This document shows, one piece after another, positions 9,003 to 16,314 of a stretch of 16,314 nt of DNA. This DNA is from Physocladia obscura (lineage: Eukaryota; Chytridiomycota; Chytridiomycetes; Chytridiales; Chytriomycetaceae). Location: the NCBI GenBank assembly GCA_027596945.1, contig JADGJH010000548.1, positions 815 to 17,128 on the forward strand, in the 5' to 3' direction. The translations under genes were made by a program, and so were the position numbers. The notes under the pieces were generated by a model, which made no database searches, was not told the DNA's origin, and worked only from the letters and a program-made list of their open reading frames with translations. Each line of letters starts with the position of its first letter. Position 1 is the first letter of the stretch.

Positions 9003-10450
9003 ATGCAAGCGCAAGAAGCACTGAAGGTAACTTAATGTGTGCATCTGAGAGAGAGAGAGACTGGCGAGAAGGGAAGCTAATGGAACATGAATTGCAATAT
9101 AACTTTACACTCAGACATTCGCTCTGGCCAACAATATTGCCGAGATGGACGCAGTGTTCCAATACGACAATGCGCAACAGCAAGCCGTGCTGAAGGACAA
9201 GCCTTGGACCAAAGATCCAAACCACTTCAAGAACGTGCGCATCTCGGCTGTGGCGCTCGTGAAAATGGTGCCTTGTTGTTTGTTTGCTCTTGGTTTGATT
9301 GAACATTATCCTTTTGAACGCAGACGATGCATGCGCGCAGCGGGGGATCGATCGAAGTGATGGGACTGATGCAGGGAAAGGTTGTTGGCGATGCACTTGT
9401 TGTTCTTGACGCGTTTGCGTTACCCGTCGAAGGGACCGAAACGCGTGTGAACGCCGCACAAGAAGGGTAAACCCAATAATAACAACCAATGCCAACTAAG
9501 CGTGCCACAATATTCGAATTATGATAGCTACGAGTACATGGTTGATTACGTTATCAAGGGCAAGGAAGTCGGCCGTCTCGAAAACGTGATTGGTTGGTAT
9601 CACTCTCACCCCGGCTACGGCTGCTGGCTGTCTGGCATTGACGTTTCTACTCAAATGCTCAACCAGCAATTTCAAGAGCCGTTTTGCGCTGTTGTCGTAA
9701 GCTGTACCCAACCTTCATATTCTCTCGATATTCTCATCGCAAAATATTAGATTGATCCAAACAGAACCATTGCCGCTGGAAAAGTTTCCATTGGCGCTTT
9801 TCGCACCTACCCCGAATCTTACTCTCCCCCCAATGCTGCTCCTTCAGAATACCAAAATATACCTCTTTCGAAAATCGAGGTAAATGTTATTGGGGCTTGA
9901 AACAAAAGCAGATATTTGATTTAATAATCTGAATATACTAGGATTTTGGTGTTCACGCAAACAGATACTACGAATTAGATGTTGAATATTTCATGAGTTC
10001 GCTCGACAAAGGAATCCTCGAGCTTCTCTGGAACAAGTACTGGGTCGCGACACTTAGCTCTAATCCCTTGCTGACCAACCGTGACTATAATTCACGACAG
10101 ATTGCCGATCTTGCTGATAAAATCGAGCAAGCAGAAATGCATCTTACAAGGACTCCTGGTGGCCCAGTTACTTCTGAAAAAAATAAGCTGAATAGTGGAG
10201 AATTGTCAAAAATTTCCAAAGACGGGTGAGTTAATTTACAGCATAAAAAAAATGAAAACTTCAAGTACAGCGAAAAAATAGTGTAAGACATGGGCAGTGA
10301 TGATTTTCAAGAAAAAACAGCGAGTGATCTCATATATTTATCTTTCTGTTTTACAAATCACATATTTGCAGATGTAAAGTTGGCGTCGAAAGTCTTCATG
10401 GTGCGATGTCTCAAGTGCTGAAAAACGTTCTCTTCAATCCAAGCTTGTGA
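9003..10450 (+). CDS. CSN5: COP9 signalosome subunit 5 (CSN5/JAB1), NEDD8 isopeptidase
   Basis: Seven exons in phase: 9003-9026, 9115-9267, 9324-9466, 9528-9696, 9751-9879, 9942-10225, 10372-10450, encoding 326 residues, a normal CSN5 length. CSN5 is the metalloprotease of the COP9 signalosome and removes NEDD8 from cullins, controlling SCF-type ubiquitin ligases. The MPN+/JAMM site is intact: Glu70 (GGSIEVMG) and His132, His134, Ser142 and Asp145 in [16 protein letters not shown]. Glu-to-His spacing is 62 residues, as in human CSN5 (E76/H138), which favours the 9527 acceptor over one at 9500. Family landmarks include [34 protein letters not shown] and the C-terminal [11 protein letters not shown]. 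The start is set by a 24-nt first exon (MQAQEALK) joined to TFALANNI, as expected for the family. One donor (GTGCCT at 9268) is unusual. Confidence 0.95.
9046..9060. repeat. Short GA microsatellite in CSN5 intron 1
   Basis: An uninterrupted run of GA dinucleotides sits in the first intron, between the 24-nt first exon and exon 2. Confidence 0.7.
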
Positions 10451-10504
10451 AAAAGAAAGAAAAAAAGAAAAAAGAAAGGAAAAAATGGAATGAAACAAAT
10501 AGTG

Positions 10505-10510
10505 AATAAA
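10505..10510 (+). terminator. AATAAA polyadenylation signal of CSN5
   Basis: An exact AATAAA occurs 54 nt after the CSN5 stop, following an A/G-rich tract. Confidence 0.55.
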
Positions 10511-10765
10511 TAACATTTTTGCGTATTTTGCGTTGAAATTTTATAAGTATTCATGAAATTGGTTTATTACTTTGTCTGAATCTTAGTATTATAAAAACCA
10601 ACCCCAATTGCTGCCCAATAAGGATATTGGATAAAAGTGCCAGCAATACAAAACATGAGCATTAAAATGGCACTGACAAGTGCAAATTTCAAGTTTTGAA
10701 TTTGTTGCTTTTGTTCAAATTTGAGTAAATAACAGTCCAGATTGTGGTTGACTAGAAAATCATGT

Positions 10766-10823
10766 CAACTGTAGTGGTTAGTGCTTCAGTTTTCAAGCTG
10801 ACATGACCTGGATGGCCCAGTTG
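10766..10823 (+). repeat. Decayed tRNA-like sequence, possibly SINE-derived
   Basis: CAACTG at 10766-10771 pairs perfectly with CAGTTG at 10818-10823. Between them, TAGTGGTTAGTGC resembles the A-box/D-arm of Glu- or His-type tRNAs, and a TCAG...CTGA stem encloses TTTTCAAG. The whole is only 58 nt, and the T-arm is degenerate. It is not a functional tRNA gene. Confidence 0.25.
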
Positions 10824-10894
10824 CTATCAAAAAATGAACAAAGAGAAGTTGGAAGTTTGAAACATAATTGTCAAAGGATTGGTATGTGCACTGT

Positions 10895-11265
10895 ACTGCT
10901 TCACATAGTGCTTTTGGCCCAAGCATGATCATTTTCCATCATTTTGTTATCATTATAATGTTACTCTTGTTATTTAAACAAACTGAGGTCTCACGTATAT
11001 ACAACAAGTTGAAAGAGAGTCTTTGTGTGCTTATAAGCTATATGACTCAATGATGAAAAAAGTTTTTGTAAAACAGCTGAAAATTGGACAGAAGTACTGT
11101 GTATGATGCTTTTCTTGTACTTTATTCTTTTTACATGTCATTTCAGTGCAATAATCACTGTAGAGGCTTCTTTTGGTTGTTGGAGTCTATCAACTATTAA
11201 TCTGTATTTTAATTCTTATTTATTGTATACAGAGATTTAATGGATCAACATTACGTGACAGTGAT
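10895..11265 (+). repeat. Dispersed repeat family, copy 2 (module B)
   Basis: This matches 14775-15165 and, in its first part, 15895-16140. Shared stretches are TGCTTTTGGCC, ACAATGTTA-like DNA, CTGAGGTCT, GACTCAATGAT, CTTGTACTTTATT, ATTTCAGTG and TTCTTATTTATTGTA followed by ACAGAGA. A frame running through its end (to 11394) shares ILIYC.QR.NG with the frame in copy 3. Confidence 0.75.
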
Positions 11266-12086
11266 TTCAGGTTCATCTGTCCATTGTCTCATTGTAGCTA
11301 CAAGATTGTCAAGCAAAGTCTGGTCATTAGCCCAAAACCAGTCCATCAGTTGAAAGCTGCTCCATTAGCTCCAATCAAAGCTGGTAAGCAGTAGACAGTC
11401 AGTAAACTGAATCTACAACATCTACATCACATAATTGAGACTCACCTCAGCAAATAAATGGAAAATAGGTTCAAAATAAGCTCAAGAAACCCTGACTAGA
11501 TCACTGCTTTTTTTATATCAAAAATTAAAATGAAAACAAATAACTATAAGATTAACCAATATAATTAACTAAAAATTAATTCACAGATTTATGTATATAT
11601 ACTTCAAGAATATTCTCCAACTTGAAATAGTTCAAAAATGAATAATTGAGAGTGTAATTTGGTTTTAAAAATATTGTATTTTTCACAATATCTCAAGATC
11701 AAAAAGAGCCAGCTTAAATTGCATACACGGATTGATTAAAATATTTGTTATCCTTAAATTAAACTCAAAATGGTTGAATAAAATAGTTTTTTCAACAAGT
11801 AGATACACTTTAAACATTTTGGTGAAGTGAATACTTTTTTTTTTTGACCAGAGGAGCCATAATCATTCAACAGGGGATGAACATCATGTAGTTGGGTTAT
11901 TCCAAGTTTGCGGCAATTGAGACTTTACATGCAATAATGCATTTTTCAATCAATCCATCATAACAAGACTGTGCAATGTGCTACAATTAGCTTTACTATA
12001 GAAATATGTTTAATATAGGGTCCTTTTCTGGGTTTTCAGCATTCCCTTGCAGTAATAGTGAACACAATAATAAAGTTATGCACCAG

Positions 12087-12165
12087 CAACATGTTGTATG
12101 TCCCACAAGTGATGGATTGATACATAGCTTTTTTACTTTAAATTGAAAATGGAAAAATTGGTGTC
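12087..12165 (-). repeat. Dispersed repeat fragment in inverted orientation
   Basis: The reverse complement matches 15681-15779: GACACCAATTTTT(T)CCATTTT, then CCATCACTTGT and AACATGTTG at similar spacing. At 15681 the segment lies just before a module B copy; here it stands alone and reversed. Confidence 0.65.
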
Positions 12166-13467
12166 ACGTTTTTACACCTTGCTTGACTTCATGCTAACTT
12201 AAATTCATCATCTGATACTACTGTACCATTAAAATATGTACACTGTCCAAAATTATTGGTAGCCATTCCCAATCTGTCACCAAGTGGTTAACCAGATCAA
12301 TTCAACACTCTGGAAGAGAGATTTTTGCTATTTTAGATTTTCAGTACATTTCAAATTCAATTTGCTCATGATATCCTGGAATATTTACTGAGAGAATGCC
12401 AAGCTGCTTGTTTGAAAAACTGCAAAAATCTGTGGGACTGAATGAGGACAGTAATGATAAGACCAATAAAAAATAGTACATACTTATTGATAAAAGTAGC
12501 ATACACTTCAATTAATTTTGAGACTCACTCATCTGACCATTCCATCTGTTAATGTTTGTGTACTTTATGCAGCAACTTCACTGTTGATATCTTCTTCAAC
12601 TGTACCAACATGACTTCACTTGCTGTTTCATTCTTGTGGTTTGTGTACTTGTGCTTTGAGTTGTTGGGGACTAAGCAGCAGTTGCACTTGAATTATCAGC
12701 TTTCCATTTCATTGCTATTACTTTTTGTTTGGCCTTGGTTGCAATTGTTTCCACTTTTTTTTTCCCTCACTAAAAGAACACAAACAATTAAACTGTGTTG
12801 GAAATTTTGTCAACAGAAATAATCTACTTGGAATTGACCCTAAAACAGTAAAATTCCCTTGCTATATATGGCAATTTAACAGCCAGTATATACTATTATA
12901 AAACATTGGTTTCATTGATTAAGGTGCCTTTTTGTAGCTCTGGTTTAGGGCGTTTCACACATGCCAAGCAACTAAGATTGGTAACAGAAGATGCCTCTCA
13001 GAAGTTGCCAATATTTTTGAAAATTTTTTATTCACATGATTGCTCTCAGCACAACTCTCCACCTAATTCTAACTTGCTAACAATGTTGAATAGAGTTGGG
13101 AGCCATTAGGAGAGAGTTGTTAGAACTACAAGATATCAATTTTTAGATGATTTTGTGGTGCTACCATGAGTTTCACTATTTATAGTGCATTTATCACTGC
13201 TTCAGCATTTTTCCCTTAGAAACATGATGAAATCAAATCAATGGGGTGATGTGATAGTTTTTTAAAGGTATTTCTAAATTATTCATTTTCAATGCTACTG
13301 TAAATGTGAATGAATATTTATTGTGTGAGTCAACAAACAAACACCTGTGCAAGATAATTCAGTATATCGGCTAATGTAGCCTTAAAATTTGAACTACTTT
13401 GTTTTGAGTATCAAAAACAGGTTCTTTTTAAACTCACTTATAATAAAATCAGTCTGACATATACGCT

Positions 13468-13473
13468 TTTATT
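13468..13473 (-). terminator. AATAAA polyadenylation signal of MMS2
   Basis: TTTATT on the plus strand reads AATAAA on the minus strand, about 30 nt beyond the MMS2 stop at 13502-13504. Confidence 0.55.
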
Positions 13474-13501
13474 TCATGTCTTTACCCCAAGTAACTCAAT
13501 T

Positions 13502-14180
13502 TCAAAATGAACTTCCTTCAGCTGGTTGAGGAAGTTTTCGATTTGCTGGAGAGGCCATTTCTCTATTCATCAATCAAAGAAATACTTAGTTGAATGAAGA
13601 AAAAATAATAATAATAACCTTCTCAGTTCAGCCAGTACAGTTTCGATGGTATATGCGCGTTTCCAAGTATCCAAGCACGATAAACGGTCAACCTGAATGG
13701 TAAGGAAAGAGTAAGAGAAATAGGATATTTGGATTCAAGATGGTTCACCTTTCCTGTTATTTGGTTTACGCCCGACATGTTAACTCTGCTTGCAAACGAC
13801 ACTTGCGGCGGCTTGTCAGGGTATTCAGGGCCGCAGACAATACGGAGCGAATAGATTCTGTTTTCGTGGACAGACTATATAATGATTGATTAGTACATAA
13901 CGCCAAGTGACGCAATACAAGAAAGGAGCGCACATGACTTGGACCAATGATGGTTCCGTGCCAGAGCGTCAGGCTGTTATCGTCGCCGTCACTTAGTCCG
14001 TACGAAAGTGTACCGTCGCCGAGTCCCTTTTCGCCCTTTTCCAATTCTTCGAGAAGCCGAAAGTTGCGCGGAACTATTGAATCGTATCAAATGTATTGAT
14101 TTAAATGTATTCTATTAATGTATTCTATCAATGTATTGCATCGCTTTGTTAAATCTTGTGTCGTCTTCACCTGTTGCCAT
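13502..14180 (-). CDS. MMS2: Ubiquitin-conjugating enzyme variant Mms2/Uev1
   Basis: Five exons in phase: 14180-14171, 14073-13934, 13874-13749, 13692-13619, 13562-13502, giving 136 residues, the usual Mms2/UBE2V size. The first exon is 10 nt (ATG GCA ACA G); splicing yields [20 protein letters not shown], the standard UEV N-terminus. Further landmarks are [45 protein letters not shown], the [16 protein letters not shown] block and the closing [14 protein letters not shown]. The UBC fold is present, but the region where an E2 has its catalytic cysteine (VNQITGK...) lacks it, as in all UEVs. Mms2 pairs with Ubc13 to build K63-linked ubiquitin chains, notably on PCNA in error-free damage tolerance. 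Introns are 97, 59, 56 and 56 nt. A dispersed repeat begins 23 nt upstream of the ATG. Confidence 0.95.
14090..14142. repeat. 13-nt minisatellite in MMS2 intron 1
   Basis: Four units beginning AATGTATT (14090, 14104, 14117, 14130) follow one another; units 2 and 3 differ at one base. The array fills half of the 97-nt first intron and explains why it is longer than the other three. Confidence 0.75.
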
Positions 14181-14202
14181 TTCGTTCCGAAAAATTCACA
14201 GC

Positions 14203-15165
14203 TCAAAAACAATTCAGGCAATTTCCAACCATTTTTCTTTTGAAGTATCTTTTCTTCTTTTATTTGTTTCTTTAAACTATTTAAATTTAATTTTTTTATT
14301 CATTTTATTTTTGGTTATTATAAATACAAGAAAGGTTTTATTAACTATTACTTCTATTCTCCATACTTGTATCTCAAACTGTTATTATTTAGTTCTGAGA
14401 TATCTAATATTGAATTAGTTGACTCAAGTCACTACAGCTACCAGCAAAGCTTAATAAAGGTTGATATCATTAACTTCCCTCCCCTGCATGTCCCTTTCTT
14501 TTCTTTCTTTTTTCCCCATTCTTTTTTGACTCTTTGCAAGTGCAACATTTCTGGAAGATCTTTTCATCTTCCTATTAAATTCAATCTTGCTCACTTGCTG
14601 CCATTGCTCACTCTTGTCTTTTTGTTGCTAACACTCTTGCGATGACACAAAGGTCTTGATAGCCTCCCAAGTTCAATTTATATCAAAACTTACAAACTTC
14701 TACTACTTTTCTTCAACTTACTGGAATCTTATGCCAGTTTTCCAGCTACTATCAGCAATTTACCTCAGTACCAATAGTTCTTTTGGCCAAAACTACAACT
14801 TTCTTCATCCCTTTCATTATTACAATGTTATATTTGTTATCTACACAAGCTGAGGTCTTATGTATGCATAAAAAGTCCTGAGAGAATCACTATGTGTATA
14901 TTTTATGTTACTCAATGATAAAGAAAAGCTGTTTAATAAGGCGTCTGAAAAACATACAGAAATATTGGGTATAATGTTTCTTGTGTACTTTATTATCTTT
15001 ACACTTTATTTCAGTGTGGATGGCCTCTTTCAGTTATTAGGGCATCTCAGTTATGATTAGAACTTGAATTCCAAATCTTTAATGAAAGCTTTGTATTACA
15101 ATTCTTATTTATTGTACACAGAGAATTAATGGACTAATTATATTTGGCAGTGAATTATTCCAGAC
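14203..15165 (+). repeat. Dispersed repeat family, copy 3 (modules A and B, most complete)
   Basis: Module A (14203-14452, 14696-14770) matches copy 1, and module B (14775-15165) matches copies 2 and 4, so this copy shows that A and B belong to one element. About 240 nt at 14453-14695 are absent from copy 1. The left end lies 23 nt from the MMS2 start codon. No LTRs, terminal inverted repeats or poly(A) tail were identified. Confidence 0.7.
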
Positions 15166-15345
15166 TGTAGCTACTGGTCATGGAATTTTAAGAATGTATA
15201 GATATAAATTTGTGTTAGGTGTGGTAGTTGAGGAAACAGCTACATTGTCAGAAGAAGCAGTGCAATTCAAGGATATGGTGGCAGAAAAAGCATTAGGTAT
15301 TTGCACTATAGAAATTAGTCAAAGAATTGGCAGAATGTGAATTAG
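15085..15345 (+). pseudogene. Coding relic inside repeat copy 3, unidentified protein
   Basis: A frame opens after a TGA near 15081 and runs about 85 codons to a TGA at about 15340. It includes QRINGLIIFGSELFQTVATG and VVVEETATLSEEAVQFKDMV. The same frame continues with protein-like sequence but three stops over the next 150 nt. It has no clear start codon at its beginning. Its upstream part (ILIYC.QR.NG) is shared with copy 2. The family is not recognised; a protein of the repeat element, or of a captured host gene, is possible. Confidence 0.4.
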
Positions 15346-15680
15346 TCAAACTACTGGTGGCACATAAAGTAATAGCTAAACTGCCAATGCAGCAAATGAT
15401 CAAGTAACTGAAGCTACTGTTATTAATCAATGTATTACCATTGCAAAAAACACTCCAACTACAGCAGCAACTGTTGATTTGCTGTGTGTAACAAGGTTTT
15501 TACAGATGACATAATTTATTGATTTGTTCTGACTATTTCAGAAAAGAAACCAATGATTTTTATACATTTTTCAGTGTCAACTTGACTTGATTGGTCACCT
15601 TGCATGTTAACTAAGAGGAAAATACTCTATTTGTTAGTTTTAGTGATACCAGCAGTGTTTTTAATCAAGATTAGGTAGGT
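15346..15680. other. Decayed continuation of the repeat-borne frame and AT-rich DNA
   Basis: To about 15505 the reading frame of the preceding relic continues with interrupted protein-like pieces (TANAANDQVTEATVINQ). Beyond that I see nothing coding. GTCAACTTGA at 15583 recurs near 16183. Confidence 0.35.
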
Positions 15681-15779
15681 GACACCAATTTTTTCCATTT
15701 TTTCATGCAAATTTCTAAGTTAAAGCACTTAGAAAGACTTGCCTACCAAGCCATCACTTGTAAAACATATAACATGTTG
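15681..15779 (+). repeat. Repeat segment with an inverted partner at 12087-12165
   Basis: The two segments match as reverse complements over GACACCAATTTTT(T)CCATTTT and CCATCACTTGT...ACATA.AACATGTTG, with a few small gaps between the matched blocks. It is followed about 115 nt later by a module B copy and may be part of the same element. Confidence 0.65.
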
Positions 15780-15894
15780 TTTCAAGTGAATTCAATTAAT
15801 ACAGAGCCATTTCTAGGATTTCTACATTTTCTAGCATAAATTGCAAATGAATATTTTTATCTTTACAGCCCATTGTGGATTACACTGAGTACCA

Positions 15895-16140
15895 CTACAG
15901 CAGCTTAAACTGTTGCATCAATTGTGCTTTTGGTCAAAGCCACAACTTTCTTCATTTCTTTATCACTACAATGCTACTATTGTTATCTACACTAGCTGGG
16001 GTTGCATGTATGTATGAAAAGTCCAGAGATTCACTATATATATGCTATGTGACTCAATGATAGGAAAATTGTTTAATAAGGCAGCTGAAAAAGCCTGCAG
16101 AAATATTACGCATAATACTTCCTTGTACTTCATTCTTGAT
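15895..16140 (+). repeat. Dispersed repeat family, copy 4 (module B, truncated)
   Basis: This segment matches the first two thirds of module B in copies 2 and 3: TGCTTTTGGTCAAAGC, CACAACTTTCTTCAT, TGTTATCTACAC, GACTCAATGATA, TGTTTAATAAGGC and CTTGTACTTCATTCTT. After 16140 the similarity stops until about 16208. Confidence 0.75.
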
Positions 16141-16207
16141 AAAGAATAACCACTAAACCATAAGCCCCCGGTGCTGAGTGTGATGTCAACTTGATTATGT
16201 CAACAAT

Positions 16208-16314
16208 TCTTGTTGAAATAACCAAATAGATTGGCGGCAATGGATCAGATGCTAACTAATGTATTGGGGCAATACTGTCAATACAAGACAGTGCCAGTAA
16301 ACACAAAAGATTTA
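16208..16314 (+). pseudogene. Second piece of the repeat-borne coding relic, cut by the window edge
   Basis: A frame with VEITK and IGGNGSDAN is interrupted by TAG and TAA and matches 15311-15345 (IEISQRIGRM) in both DNA and protein. It continues with CIGAILSIQDSASKHKRF to the window end. Both stops could derive from glutamine codons by C-to-T change. Confidence 0.35.

Larger units (their letters stand above)
10511..13467. other. AT-rich intergenic DNA with repeat remnants
   Basis: No intact gene was found in nearly 3 kb between CSN5 and MMS2. It holds a tRNA-like remnant (10766-10823), a copy of the dispersed repeat (10895-11265), and the inverted partner of a repeat segment (12087-12165). 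The rest, including reading frames at 12556-12822 and 12906-13109, has the composition of chance T-rich frames. Confidence 0.55.

Noticed and set aside
8881..9495. 204-residue minus-strand reading frame
   Set aside because: It is antisense to CSN5 exons 1-3, which are certain from their protein sequence; the antisense frame has no recognisable motif.
9467..9500. A 34-nt intron in CSN5 ending at the AAG at 9500
   Set aside because: Phase-compatible, but too short compared with the other introns, and it would insert nine residues between the catalytic Glu and His. The acceptor at 9527 restores the family spacing of 62 residues; CTAAG at 9496-9500 then makes a good branch site.
10766..10823. 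A functional tRNA-Glu gene
   Set aside because: Only 58 nt, an eight-base anticodon loop and no proper T-arm.
11173..11394. 73-residue frame at the end of repeat copy 2
   Set aside because: Only the part shared with copy 3 (ILIYC.QR.NG) hints at coding; the start is a TTG and the remainder has no homology I can see. It is mentioned under the repeat instead of as a gene.
12556..13109. Two plus-strand frames of 88 and 67 codons
   Set aside because: T-rich, without motifs or splice partners; one starts from ATG by chance.
15875..16060. 61-residue frame in repeat copy 4, similar to a frame in copy 2
   Set aside because: The likeness follows from DNA similarity of the repeat; in copy 3 the same frame is broken, so there is no sign that it is translated.
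1..16314. CRISPR arrays, bacterial operons, viral or toxin genes
   Set aside because: None seen; the spliced genes and polyadenylation signals mark this as fungal nuclear DNA.

Overview
This is nuclear DNA from a eukaryote, almost certainly a fungus. The genes are split by short introns (mostly 54-100 nt, GT...AG), polyadenylation signals of the AATAAA type follow the stops, and the first gene belongs to a fungal membrane-protein family (ArAE_2_N / FUSC / DUF2421). The AT-rich intergenic DNA full of decayed repeats, together with the gene set, suggests an early-diverging, Mucoromycota-like fungus, but the window does not fix the species. Apparent ORFs rarely equal genes here; the gene models below were assembled by joining exons in phase.

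Layout. 28-2441 (+): 3' part of an ArAE/BRE4-like membrane transporter gene. 2553-2705 (+): an unrecognised coding scrap. 2825-3240 (+): a broken SIAH-like RING zinc-finger relic. 3309-4876 (-): a complete three-exon GT14 (Core-2/I-branching type) Golgi glycosyltransferase. 5008-5573 (-): a possible small basic nuclear protein, with a roughly 101-bp-period direct repeat upstream of it. 5930-9000: AT-rich DNA with repeat copies and, at about 8000-8860 (-), a dead DDE_3 (IS630/Tc1-like) transposase. 9003-10450 (+): a complete seven-exon CSN5, the deneddylase subunit of the COP9 signalosome. 10451-13501: AT-rich DNA with a repeat copy and an inverted partner. 13502-14180 (-): a complete five-exon MMS2/UEV1. 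14203-16314: copies of the same dispersed repeat family, two of them carrying pieces of an unidentified reading frame.

How the genes relate. CSN5 (removal of NEDD8 from cullins) and MMS2 (partner of Ubc13 for K63-linked ubiquitin chains) are both ubiquitin-system genes, and the RING relic is a third piece of ubiquitin-type coding, but the spacing and orientations give no sign of a cluster. The other genes act in membrane transport and protein or glycan modification. I see no novel defence, mobile or biosynthetic system that I can defend. The most interesting material is the degenerate multicopy repeat family with embedded coding relics, the RIP-like pattern of damage in the RING relic, and the closeness of TE or repeat sequence to the starts of CSN5 and MMS2.
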